Positions 55,906 to 64,000 of a DNA stretch of 64,000 bases are shown piece by piece. Location: assembly GCA_047777345.1 (NCBI GenBank), contig JBKEEJ010000004.1:124001-188000 (forward strand), read 5' to 3'. Position 1 is the first letter of the stretch, and each line of letters starts with the position of its first letter. Source of the stretch: Anaerocolumna sp047777345. GTDB lineage: Bacteria > Bacillota > Clostridia > Lachnospirales > Lachnospiraceae. Under the pieces are notes generated by a model that saw only the letters and a program-made list of their open reading frames with translations, was not told where the DNA came from and searched no databases. The translations under genes were made by a program, and so were the position numbers.

Positions 55906-58900
55906 TTACATATTTTTCATGGCTGTGGCCAACATTAATTTAATACGGTTTAACTGATTTACTTCACTGGCACCCGGATCATAATCCACCGCCACAATAT
56001 TGGAGTTTGGATAATGGAGGCGCAGCTTTTTAATAACACCTTTACCAACAATATGGTTGGGCAGACATGCAAAAGGTTGGGTACATACGATATTGTTTAC
56101 ACCGGAATGAATCAGTTCCACCATTTCACCGGTTAAAAACCAGCCTTCTCCTGTCTGGTTGCCAATGGATACAAAAGGCGACGCATATTCGGCCAGCTTC
56201 TGAATAGGTACCGGAGGGGTGAAACGGTTACTTTTTTCCAAAGCAATTCTGGCTTCCTTTCTGCAAAATTCCAGCGCTTTTATTAACAGATTACTGATTG
56301 TGGCGGAAGATTTCTTAAATCCTAAGTATTCAGCCTTAAAGTTGCTGTTATAGAAAGAATACATAAAGAAATCGATTAAATCAGGTACAACTGCCTCTGC
56401 GCCTTCTGCTTCCAGTAAATCCACCAGATAATTATTGGCTGCCGGTAAAAACTTAACCAGAATTTCACCGACAATTCCTACTCTTGGTTTCTTAATATCC
56501 CTTAATGGCAATTCGTCAAATTCTTTTACAATATTGCGTACGTTGCGTTTAAATTCGCCCCATTTACCGTTGGTTACGGATACTTTGCATATTTCGTTCC
56601 ATTTGTGATATAAAGCATTGGCAGATCCGGGTTCTGCTTCATAAGGTCTGGTACGGTAAAGTACGCGCATAAACACATCGCCATACACTAAGGCTTGGGC
56701 GGCACTGATTAACAGTTTCGGGGTATACTTCATACCCGGATTTTTTTCAAGGCCGGTGACACTAAGTGATATAACCGGAATATGACCCATACCTGCTTTT
56801 TCAAGAGCTCTCCGGATAAAATTAATATAATTGGTGGCACGGCAACCACCGCCGGTCTGGGTAATCATTACCGCCACTTTATTTACGTCATATTTTCCGG
56901 ATAACAAGGCTTCCATAATTTGTCCCACAACCATCATAGACGGATAGCAGGCATCATTGTTAACGTATTTTAAACCTACGTCTACGGCATTACGGTTGTC
57001 GTTACTTAATATTTCCACATTATAACCATGAGCCCTTAAGGCTGATTTTAATATGTCAAAATGGATTGGTGACATCTGAGGGCACAAAATAGTGTAGTCT
57101 TTACGCATTTTCTCCGTAAATATTACCCGCTTGTAAGAGTTGGACACAACTTTTGGACTTACCACGTGTTTACGTTCCCTGTCTCTTACTGCAGATAATA
57201 GAGAACGGATACGGATTCTGGCAGCGCCTAAGTTATTTACCTCATCGATTTTTAATACGGTATAAATTTTGCCGGACTTGGTTAGAATGTCATGTACCAT
57301 ATCGGTTGTTATGGCATCCAGGCCGCAGCCAAAGGAATTTAACTGGATTAATTCCAGGTTTGGCATGGTTTTTACATAGGATGCCGCTGCATACAACCTG
57401 GAGTGATACATCCATTGGTCAACTACAATGAGGGGACGGTCCACTTTACCCAAATGGGAGATGCTGTCTTCCGTCAATACGGCTACGCCGTAGGAGGTAA
57501 TTAATTCCGGTATTCCATGATTGATTTCCGGATCCACATGATAGGGACGTCCTGCTAACACAATACCTTTTCTGCCGGTTTCTTTTAAATAAGCAATGGT
57601 TTCTTCGCCTTTTCTTCTTATATCTTCCCGTTCCGCTTCCATTTCAAGCCATGCTTTATGAACGGCCGCTTTTACTTCTGCTTCTGTGGTATCCGTTAAA
57701 CCCTTCATAATTTCCACTAACCGTTTTCCGATAATTTCTTCGCTTTCAAAAGAAAGGAAAGGGTTCTGGTAATTAATATTTCCGGTACGAAGTTCTTCCA
57801 CATTATTTTTTATATTTTCACTGTAAGAAGAAACAATAGGGCAGTTGTAGTGGTTATTGGCCCCTTGGATTTCTTTCCGTTCATAAGGAACGCTGGGGTA
57901 GAAAATAAAGTCCACACCTTGCTTTATCAGCCACATAATATGTCCGTGGGCAAGCTTGGCAGGATAACATTCCGATTCGCTGGGAATGGATTCTATGCCA
58001 AGTTCATATATTTTTCTTGTGGACTGAGGTGACAAAACCACTTTATAGCCCATTTCCGTAAAGAAGGTAAACCAGAAAGGATAATTTTCATACATATTTA
58101 AAACCCTTGGTATACCAACTTTTCCTCGAAATGCCTTTTCATCGGGAAGCGGTTCGTAAGAAAAAAGCCGTTTTAATTTGTATTCAAACAGGTTCGGTAT
58201 ATTTTCCTTATTCTTTTCTTTGCCGATTCCACGTTCACAGCGGTTACCTGTTATAAATTTACGTCCGCCGGAAAAACGATTAATGGTTAACTGACAGTTA
58301 TTGGTACAGCCTTTGCATCTTGAAATGGAGGATTCAATTTCAAGTTCATTGATTTTATCAATGGGCAACATGGTGGTTGCTTCACCGTTATAATGTTCCC
58401 TGGCAATTAAGGCAGCACCAAAAGCACCCATAATACCGGCTATATCGGGGCGAATTACCTGGCAGCCTACCAACAGTTCGAAACTTCTTAGAACTGCCTC
58501 ATTATAGAAAGTTCCTCCCTGAACTACGATATTTTCTCCCAAATCTTTTGGATCCGTGATTTTAATAACCTTATAAATGGCATTTTTAATAACGGAATAA
58601 GCAAGACCGGCAGAAATATCAGCTACGCTAGCACCTTCTTTTTGGGCCTGCTTTACCTTGGAATTCATAAATACCGTACATCTGGAACCCAAATCAATGG
58701 GGTTTTTTGCAAACAAAGCCAGTTTGGCAAAATCGGCCACTTCATAATTCAAAGATTTGGCAAAAGTTTCGATAAAGGAACCGCAGCCGGAAGAACAGGC
58801 TTCGTTTAACATAACGCTGTCAACGGAATTGTTCTTGATTTTAATACATTTCATATCCTGACCGCCGATATCCAGGATACAGTCAACTTTAGGGTCAAAA

Positions 58901-60132
58901 AAAGCGGCGGCATAGTAGTGAGCCACTGTTTCTACTTCACCTTCATCTAACATTAAGGCGGCTTTTACCAGGGCTTCTCCGTATCCGGTAGAGCAGGAGC
59001 GAACAATTTTAGCGCCTTCCGGTTTAATTTCATAAATTTCTTTAATTGCTTTTATTGCTGTCTTTAGCGGGCTTCCATTGTTATTGCTGTAAAATGAGTA
59101 TAAAAGGGTACCGTCTGTACCGACAACTGCAACCTTGGTTGTGGTGGAACCGGCATCAACACCAAGGAAGCAATCTCCTTCATATGTACTTAAATCTCCT
59201 TTTTTTACGGAATGTTTCGAATGCCGTTCTTTAAACTGGTTATAATCCGTTTCATCCTGAAACAAGGGAGATAGTCGTGTTACTTCAAATTCCATTTTAA
59301 TTCCGGAAGTAAGTTTTTTTATCAGTTCCTCAAAGGTGGTTATAGTTTCAAATTTGCTGTTCATTGCGGCACCTATTGCTGCAAACAGATGGGAGTTTTC
59401 CGGTGCTATGACTTGATCTTTCGTTAGATTCAGTGTCCGGATAAAAGCAGCCTTTAATTCAGTAAGAAAATGAAGGGGACCGCCTAAAAATGCCACATTG
59501 CCGCGAATTGGTTTACCACAGGCCAGGCCGCTGATGGTTTGATTGACTACCGCCTGGAAAATGGATGCGGCAAGATCTGGTTTTGTGGCTCCTTCGTTAA
59601 TAAGAGGCTGTATATCGGATTTTGCAAACACACCGCAGCGGGCTGCAATGGGATAAATTGCCTTATATTCTTTGGCATATTCGTTTAATCCGGCAGCATC
59701 TGTTTTAAGAAGGGTTGCCATCTGGTCAATAAAGGAACCGGTGCCTCCGGCACAGATTCCGTTCATACGCTGTTCGATTTCTCCGGTAAAATATATAATT
59801 TTGGCATCTTCACCACCGAGTTCTATTGCTACATCGGTTTGGGGAGCATAGTCCTGTAAAGAAGTGGAAACGGCCACAACTTCCTGTACAAAAGGAATTC
59901 CCAGATGTTTGGATATAGTAAGTCCGCCGGAACCTGTAATCATGGGAGCAAAATTAATGTCACCCAGTTTCTCATGTGCGTTTACCATAAGTTTTGCCAG
60001 TGTTTCCTGAATATTGGCATAGTGGCGTTCATATTCAGAATACAGCAGTTCATTATTTTCACCCAAAATAGCTATTTTTACTGTCGTTGAACCTATATCA
60101 ATTCCTAAAGATCTCGTTTTATTATCTATCAT
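55906..60132 (-). CDS. Large dual-ATPase 2-hydroxyacyl-CoA dehydratase activator-like protein
   Basis: The 1408-residue protein has two BadF/BcrA-type ATPase domains (about residues 8-255, GIDIGSTTVKIAI; and about 320-580, GVDAGSTTTKVAV). These match the activators that drive electrons into 2-hydroxyacyl-CoA dehydratases. A cysteine cluster (CKGCTNNC, about 625), a DUF2229-like domain and a C-terminal dehydratase-D-like domain (about 1020-1400) follow. The activator cluster cysteines GICAGGTGSF and EACSSGCGSFIE fit the [4Fe-4S] site. No dehydratase subunit genes adjoin it, so its substrate is unknown. ATG 60132 is chosen, because the stronger AAGGAGG upstream would serve a three-codon frame. 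Confidence 0.88.
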   Translation of the reverse strand: MIDNKTRSLGIDIGSTTVKIAILGENNELLYSEYERHYANIQETLAKLMVNAHEKLGDINFAPMITGSGGLTISKHLGIPFVQEVVAVSTSLQDYAPQTDVAIELGGEDAKIIYFTGEIEQRMNGICAGGTGSFIDQMATLLKTDAAGLNEYAKEYKAIYPIAARCGVFAKSDIQPLINEGATKPDLAASIFQAVVNQTISGLACGKPIRGNVAFLGGPLHFLTELKAAFIRTLNLTKDQVIAPENSHLFAAIGAAMNSKFETITTFEELIKKLTSGIKMEFEVTRLSPLFQDETDYNQFKERHSKHSVKKGDLSTYEGDCFLGVDAGSTTTKVAVVGTDGTLLYSFYSNNNGSPLKTAIKAIKEIYEIKPEGAKIVRSCSTGYGEALVKAALMLDEGEVETVAHYYAAAFFDPKVDCILDIGGQDMKCIKIKNNSVDSVMLNEACSSGCGSFIETFAKSLNYEVADFAKLALFAKNPIDLGSRCTVFMNSKVKQAQKEGASVADISAGLAYSVIKNAIYKVIKITDPKDLGENIVVQGGTFYNEAVLRSFELLVGCQVIRPDIAGIMGAFGAALIAREHYNGEATTMLPIDKINELEIESSISRCKGCTNNCQLTINRFSGGRKFITGNRCERGIGKEKNKENIPNLFEYKLKRLFSYEPLPDEKAFRGKVGIPRVLNMYENYPFWFTFFTEMGYKVVLSPQSTRKIYELGIESIPSESECYPAKLAHGHIMWLIKQGVDFIFYPSVPYERKEIQGANNHYNCPIVSSYSENIKNNVEELRTGNINYQNPFLSFESEEIIGKRLVEIMKGLTDTTEAEVKAAVHKAWLEMEAEREDIRRKGEETIAYLKETGRKGIVLAGRPYHVDPEINHGIPELITSYGVAVLTEDSISHLGKVDRPLIVVDQWMYHSRLYAAASYVKTMPNLELIQLNSFGCGLDAITTDMVHDILTKSGKIYTVLKIDEVNNLGAARIRIRSLLSAVRDRERKHVVSPKVVSNSYKRVIFTEKMRKDYTILCPQMSPIHFDILKSALRAHGYNVEILSNDNRNAVDVGLKYVNNDACYPSMMVVGQIMEALLSGKYDVNKVAVMITQTGGGCRATNYINFIRRALEKAGMGHIPVISLSVTGLEKNPGMKYTPKLLISAAQALVYGDVFMRVLYRTRPYEAEPGSANALYHKWNEICKVSVTNGKWGEFKRNVRNIVKEFDELPLRDIKKPRVGIVGEILVKFLPAANNYLVDLLEAEGAEAVVPDLIDFFMYSFYNSNFKAEYLGFKKSSATISNLLIKALEFCRKEARIALEKSNRFTPPVPIQKLAEYASPFVSIGNQTGEGWFLTGEMVELIHSGVNNIVCTQPFACLPNHIVGKGVIKKLRLHYPNSNIVAVDYDPGASEVNQLNRIKLMLATAMKNM

Positions 60133-60265
60133 AATTGCGCCTAAAACGGCATACCTCCTTATATCATTTAACCTAAAATGCAAGAAAAAAAGCTTAAAAG
60201 GTATGGATATATCCGTTCATTTACCTGGTATAGGTTAAATAAAGATAATATTTCCGTATTAATAT

Positions 60266-60294
60266 ATAGTATAAATCAAGCATTTGCAATTCAA
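60266..60294 (-). promoter_or_regulatory. Probable promoter of the dehydratase-activator gene
   Basis: On the minus strand TTGAAT (60294-60289), 17 bases, TACTAT (60271-60266). Confidence 0.55.
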
Positions 60295-60637
60295 GTTGAA
60301 TGTAAATATTTCACATGTCATAATAAAACCGATGTCACGTAGTATTATACGACACATGTCAATTAAGTTCAACAATAGAATTTGGTAGGAAATCTAAAAA
60401 AAATGTAAACTAAACACCACCATAATATGACGAATTTTGCAAAAGGTACACTAAATTTTAGCGTCAAAACCATATTAGAATGATATGCAGGGAGCCTTTC
60501 ATCAGATAACTGTATCATTTATTATTGATAAATATTATCAATATGTAACCTTCCTTTTTGATAGTGAATATAATGTAGCAAAATGAAATAAAGCGGGAAG
60601 ATTACGGTGCTTTCTGCCTTTTGGAAAGTTGGTATTT
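60295..60637. other. Divergent intergenic region
   Basis: No gene is seen. ACATGTC occurs twice (about 60313 and 60354) with a near-palindrome TGTCACGTAgtattATACGACA between them. It may serve as a regulator site or be part of the LysM gene promoter. Confidence 0.35.
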
Positions 60638-60979
60638 ATGGACAACAATGAATATTATTGTTTAATCTATAATATTAAAAAAGGCGATACGTTGTATAAT
60701 ATCAGCCGAAGTTATAATGTACCCATTGCCCTTTTATTAAGGGCCAATCCTTATGTGGATGTGTATAACCTGCAAGTTGGCGATGAATTGTGTATTCCTG
60801 TCAGGAATCCGTCGGAATGGAGCAATTCCATAACTTACGTAATACAGGATGAAGATTCTTTGCAGACTGTGTTGGACCAGTACGGAATTGACCTGGAAGA
60901 TGTGCTGGAATTTAACAATATGAAGGGAATGCCTTTAACGCCCGGGATGACGATTCAGATTCCTATTTATGACATGTGA
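60638..60979 (+). CDS. Protein with two LysM domains
   Basis: The 113-residue protein is made of two LysM repeats. The first is YNIKKGDTLYNISRSYNVPI with LLRANPYVDVYNLQVGD and LCIPV. The second is YVIQDEDSLQTVLDQYGIDL with FNNMKGMPLTPGMTIQIP. LysM binds peptidoglycan or chitin-type sugars. No signal peptide is seen, as in spore-coat or morphogenetic LysM proteins of clostridia, so a role in the mother cell is possible. ATG 60638 follows GGAAAG. It is a single gene. Confidence 0.88.
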   Translation: MDNNEYYCLIYNIKKGDTLYNISRSYNVPIALLLRANPYVDVYNLQVGDELCIPVRNPSEWSNSITYVIQDEDSLQTVLDQYGIDLEDVLEFNNMKGMPLTPGMTIQIPIYDM

Positions 60980-61010
60980 TTTTTTGAAAATCGAGATGAA
61001 GCAAAAAAAT

Positions 61011-61100
61011 AGGCTGTTGCACAACTACTAAGCCGAGCACATAATATACTATGTTTAATAACCGGCAGCAATTCCGTAACCTATTGTGTAACAGCCTGTA
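61011..61100. terminator. Terminator between LysM and esterase genes
   Basis: AGGCTGTTGCACAA (61011-61024) pairs with TTGTGTAACAGCCT (61085-61098) around a 60-nt loop. The two genes converge here. The GGCTGTTGCA core is shared with other terminators in this window. Confidence 0.6.
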
Positions 61101-61170
61101 ATCGGGTATCTATCACAAATTTATTTTCGTTATTTTTGCAATATTATTGGCAATATTATTTATATTATTT

Positions 61171-62190
61171 TTAGAGGATTTCTTTTAATTTGGCGGTCAG
61201 CTGGTCCGCATTTTTTTTATGAGTGGCTATGGATGGATGGCCTGCCGCAATGCCGTCGTGTATTACATCATGATATGGGAATTCCATGGTATACAGACCG
61301 GATAATCCCTCGGATTTTGCCAGATTTACTGACTTTTCAACATATTCAAAGGCATTGGTACACAAAGTTCCGCAGACACATAAAATTTTACTGTCCGGGG
61401 CATAGGATTTTAAGAATTTAATTAACCCTACATAATTGGATACAAATCCTTTCTGAACTTCTGCTTTATGGAGATGACCGGAATCATTGGTACCCAGATT
61501 AATTACAAATACATCCGGAACAAATTCTTTAAAATTATATTTTTCCGTTTTATTAAAAAAGTAATTGGTGTAGGGATAGACCTTGGGAATATTGCCTTCC
61601 AGGTCTCCGTCCCACTGGATGTATATGCCAAAACCGGAAACACAAAAATATCTGGCATTCAGATTCAGGGCTTTTGCGGTAAAATAAGCATATGACTTGG
61701 TACCGTCTTCATCTTTGATATGGTATTTTGCATTGGGGGCCCCGTATACTCCAAAGCCGCAGGTAATAGAGTCTCCGATAAATTCGGCTTTTAACCGGTG
61801 ATCTTCTTTTTCTATGTAAGGTAGCAGTTCACCGTTTTTTACATGTACGCTTTTTACTTGTGCGTAGGATTTGGATGCTTCCGTTATCTTCATTAAAGTT
61901 ATTTTATGGACGGACTTGTCGTTTATCTCAGCCAGTTTGTATTCTTCTTTATTATGTGTCAGTACCAGCAGATTGGAAGCCGTGTCGGAATCGTCAATAA
62001 AGACTTTTAACCTGGCTTCGTCAACTTCCTCACATATGTTTGTCCCAATGTGAGCGGTAATTTCACTGTTTCCGTTTGGCCTGACGAAAAATTCCAGGGC
62101 CGAATTGGTAAATCCCAAAACGGGAAATCCATCCATATTTAAAATTCTGCCGGAAAAGCGAAAATAATTTGTGTTTGAAATTGGTATCAT
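61171..62190 (-). CDS. SGNH hydrolase, CE2 acetyl-esterase-like
   Basis: The 339-residue protein has an N-terminal beta-sandwich (about residues 1-130) and a C-terminal SGNH domain with Ser in FIGDSITCGFGV (about 142), Asn in INLGTNDSGH and the His in GIAAGHPSIATHKK. This two-domain plan matches carbohydrate esterase family 2, which removes acetyl groups from xylan or other sugars. No signal peptide is seen, so it would act inside the cell on imported oligosaccharides, which is unusual. ATG 62190 follows GGGAG. Confidence 0.85.
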   Translation of the reverse strand: MIPISNTNYFRFSGRILNMDGFPVLGFTNSALEFFVRPNGNSEITAHIGTNICEEVDEARLKVFIDDSDTASNLLVLTHNKEEYKLAEINDKSVHKITLMKITEASKSYAQVKSVHVKNGELLPYIEKEDHRLKAEFIGDSITCGFGVYGAPNAKYHIKDEDGTKSYAYFTAKALNLNARYFCVSGFGIYIQWDGDLEGNIPKVYPYTNYFFNKTEKYNFKEFVPDVFVINLGTNDSGHLHKAEVQKGFVSNYVGLIKFLKSYAPDSKILCVCGTLCTNAFEYVEKSVNLAKSEGLSGLYTMEFPYHDVIHDGIAAGHPSIATHKKNADQLTAKLKEIL

Positions 62191-62374
62191 ATTAGCATCT
62201 CCCAATAAAACATTTTCTTACTAAAGTATCCCAAAAAATTACGAAAAATACAAGATATATATTTTCTTTTGCTGGTTTTTATTTGACAAAGAATTATATA
62301 CAACATATAATTAAGAAGATATAAAAACGAAAAAGGACTATAAATTAATTTTAAACAGGAAAGGATGTGAGGAA

Positions 62375-62455
62375 ATGGAAGCGGGGCCCAGTAGCACTTA
62401 TCGACGGTATGACAAATATAAAAATAAAATAAAATTACTGCAGCAGGCAGATTAG
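62375..62455 (+). CDS. Leader peptide (26 residues) upstream of corA
   Basis: ATG 62375 after AGGATGTGAGGAA begins a frame of 26 codons (MEAGPSSTYRRYDKYKNKI, then KLLQQAD) ending at TAG 62453-62455. It is 52 bases upstream of corA. It is basic and small, so it is more likely a control peptide than a structural protein. Its last codons form one arm of a possible hairpin that competes with another hairpin just before the corA ribosome site. Confidence 0.6.
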   Translation: MEAGPSSTYRRYDKYKNKIKLLQQAD

Positions 62456-62495
62456 ATAGAATTGTCGGTTCATCTACTGCCTTGCTTTGCAGTAG
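62446..62495 (+). promoter_or_regulatory. Two mutually exclusive hairpins before corA
   Basis: Hairpin A pairs GGCAG-at-TAG (62446-62455, the leader stop) with CTACTGCC (62474-62481). Hairpin B pairs CTACTGC (62474-62480) with GCAGTAG (62489-62495), ending directly at the AAGGAG site. Both use 62474-62480, so only one can form. Confidence 0.5.
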
Positions 62496-62507
62496 AAGGA
62501 GCGAAAA

Positions 62508-63443
62508 ATGATAGAAATATTAAAGACTTATGAGGATGGAATTCGTCAGATTAACGAAATTGAAGCAGGATGCTGGATTGTAATGACAGATCCGTCTGCT
62601 ACAGAATTGTTGGAAATATCAGAAACCTGTCATATCGATATTGATCATTTGAGAGCGCCTTTGGATGAGGAAGAAAGGCCAAGAATTGAGGTAGAGGACG
62701 ATTATACGTTAATATTGGTGGATATACCCACAGTCGAAGAGAAAAACAATAAAGACAGGTTTATTACAATTCCTTTGGGTATTATTGTGGGAAAGGACAT
62801 AATTGTTACCATTTGTCTGGAAGAAACAAAAGTACTAAAGAGTTTTATGGACGGAAGAGTAAGAGAGTTTTTTACCTATAAAAAGACCAGGTTTATTTTA
62901 CAGATACTTTATAAAAATGCTTCGGTTTTCCTGCAATACTTAAGAATTATTGATAGAAAAAGTGATGAAATCGAACGAAAGCTTCATATTTCAACGAAAA
63001 ACAGTGAATTGATTGAACTATTGGAACTGGAAAAAAGTTTGGTGTATTTTACAACCTCCCTAAGGTCCAATGAAGTAGTATTGGAAAAAATGTTAAAAAT
63101 AGAAAATATAAAACAATATCCGGAAGACACGGAATTACTGGAAGATGTAATAATCGAAAATAAGCAGGCCATTGAAATGGCTAATATATATAGCGGTATC
63201 CTAAGCGGTACCATGGATGCTTTTGCATCTGTTATTTCTAATAACTTAAATATTGTAATGAAGTTTTTAACAACCGTTACCATTGTAATGGCAATTCCAA
63301 CCATGATAGCCAGCTTTTTCGGAATGAATGTGAAAGGCATCCCCGGAAGCGGTTCTCCTTTTGGATTTTATGCAGTAACTTTTGTTGCCCTTTTAATAAC
63401 CGTAATCGTGGCTTTCATATTCCGAAAGAAAGATTTATTTTAA
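62508..63443 (+). CDS. corA: CorA-type divalent cation transporter
   Basis: The 311-residue protein has a large N-terminal cytoplasmic domain and two C-terminal membrane segments (about residues 250-272 and 284-305). The family signature GMN is in ASFFGMNVKGIPG. The external loop after it is short. It should move Mg2+ (or Co2+/Ni2+). The start follows AAGGAGCG. A leader ORF and hairpins precede it. The downstream gene begins 56 bases later. Confidence 0.93.
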   Translation: MIEILKTYEDGIRQINEIEAGCWIVMTDPSATELLEISETCHIDIDHLRAPLDEEERPRIEVEDDYTLILVDIPTVEEKNNKDRFITIPLGIIVGKDIIVTICLEETKVLKSFMDGRVREFFTYKKTRFILQILYKNASVFLQYLRIIDRKSDEIERKLHISTKNSELIELLELEKSLVYFTTSLRSNEVVLEKMLKIENIKQYPEDTELLEDVIIENKQAIEMANIYSGILSGTMDAFASVISNNLNIVMKFLTTVTIVMAIPTMIASFFGMNVKGIPGSGSPFGFYAVTFVALLITVIVAFIFRKKDLF

Positions 63444-63499
63444 GTTAAATAAGGGAAAGGATTCAAAAGGGATAGATTTAAGAAAGAAGTGAAAACGGA

Positions 63500-64000
63500 A
63501 TGAATTTTATGAATAAGCTGAATCGCAAATTCGGTAAATATGCAATCCATAATTTAATGTTTTATATCATATGCCTTTATGGCGCCGGATTTTTAATTAA
63601 TATGATTAATCCATACTTTTATTATCAATACCTAAGCCTGGATATTAATAAAGTCTTGCACGGCCAGATTTGGAGGATAATAACCTTTATTATTCAGCCT
63701 ACCAGCAATACGAATATCTTATTTCTGGCTATTGAACTGTACTTATACTATATGATCGGAAATGCTTTGGAAAATGCCTGGGGGGCTTTCCGGTTTAATA
63801 TGTATTATTTGTCCGGCATACTCTTTAATGTACTGGCGGTAATTATTATTTATATATTTACCGGATACAGCGTTGATTTGGGGTTAACTTATATAAACCG
63901 TTCCATGTTTTTCGCTTTTGCGGCCCTTTATCCCAATATTGAGTTTCTTCTGTTTTTTGTTATACCCATTAAGGTAAAATATCTGGCACTGATATACGGG
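63500..64000 (+). CDS. Rhomboid-like membrane protein, N-terminal part (cut by window edge)
   Basis: The open frame of 167 codons runs to the last base without a stop. It starts at ATG 63500, or possibly ATG 63509. It has at least four hydrophobic segments and the rhomboid-like pattern HGQIWRIITFI, YYMIGNALENAWGAFRFN, YYLSGILFN. No GxSG catalytic serine is visible in the part shown (MFFAFAAL lies near the usual place), so it may be an inactive rhomboid relative. It lies 56 bases behind corA and may be co-transcribed. Confidence 0.65.
   Translation, partial: MNFMNKLNRKFGKYAIHNLMFYIICLYGAGFLINMINPYFYYQYLSLDINKVLHGQIWRIITFIIQPTSNTNILFLAIELYLYYMIGNALENAWGAFRFNMYYLSGILFNVLAVIIIYIFTGYSVDLGLTYINRSMFFAFAALYPNIEFLLFFVIPIKVKYLALIYG

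Noticed and set aside
62191..62374. Magnesium M-box riboswitch before corA
   Set aside because: No M-box core sequence was recognised. The leader ORF and short hairpins explain the region better.

Overview
The window looks like chromosome from an anaerobic, low-to-medium GC Firmicute of the Lachnospiraceae (Clostridium cluster XIVa) type. The 16S rRNA reads as Lachnospiraceae. The genes fit an obligate anaerobe: pyruvate:ferredoxin oxidoreductase, Rex, carbamate kinase, a spore-surface-type small protein, T-box control, an H-NOX chemoreceptor and a likely Re-citrate synthase. Nothing outside the sequence was consulted, so family names come from motifs and memory.

Layout. 1-609: left-truncated IS91-type transposase, minus strand. 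801-6858: gltB (frameshifted near 4410) and gltD. 7140-10604: a secreted unknown protein, an IS3-family element with a broken orfB, and small membrane proteins. 10698-14439: DUF3787-type spore protein and nifJ. 14828-15322: a chimeric chemoreceptor fragment. 15627-20555 (minus): one operon of a small secreted protein, two anchored beta-rich proteins, three membrane proteins and an ABC ATPase. This is the best candidate here for a poorly described peptide/transporter system. 21031-23445: metNIQ-type importer. 23734-29539: cupin, asnB, O2-type H-NOX chemoreceptor, arcC. 29833-33199: Re-citrate synthase, isocitrate dehydrogenase and a GntR regulator. 33247-36777: ABC-F protein, rex, a coiled-coil protein. 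36815-40587: acpS (internally deleted), nnr, alr, mazF. 41111-46640: an rRNA operon with three tandem promoters and the unusual order 16S-5S-tRNAIle-tRNAAla-23S. 47325-54200: GH13 glucosidase, cheV, a zinc-ribbon membrane protein, hisH-hisF, ung. 54272-55105: promoter, tyrosine-type T-box and a gene carrying only a TyrRS S4 domain. 55177-60132: YbaK and a 1408-residue double-ATPase dehydratase-activator protein. 60638-64000: LysM protein, SGNH/CE2-like esterase, a leader ORF plus corA, and a rhomboid-like membrane protein cut by the window end.

How the genes connect. Citrate synthase and isocitrate dehydrogenase would supply 2-oxoglutarate, and GltBD would turn it into glutamate. Promoters ahead of gltB and ahead of the citrate synthase gene carry similar TTGTAT/ATACAA-type half-sites, so shared control is possible. 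NifJ supplies acetyl-CoA, and Rex reads the NADH/NAD ratio.

Several housekeeping genes look damaged or rearranged: gltB is frameshifted, acpS has lost about 30 codons, tyrS is reduced to its S4 domain behind a T-box, and a chemoreceptor is cut to its C-terminus. Each should be checked against reads before being called biological. Most genes have clear GGAGG-type ribosome sites, and many starts were moved downstream to match them.
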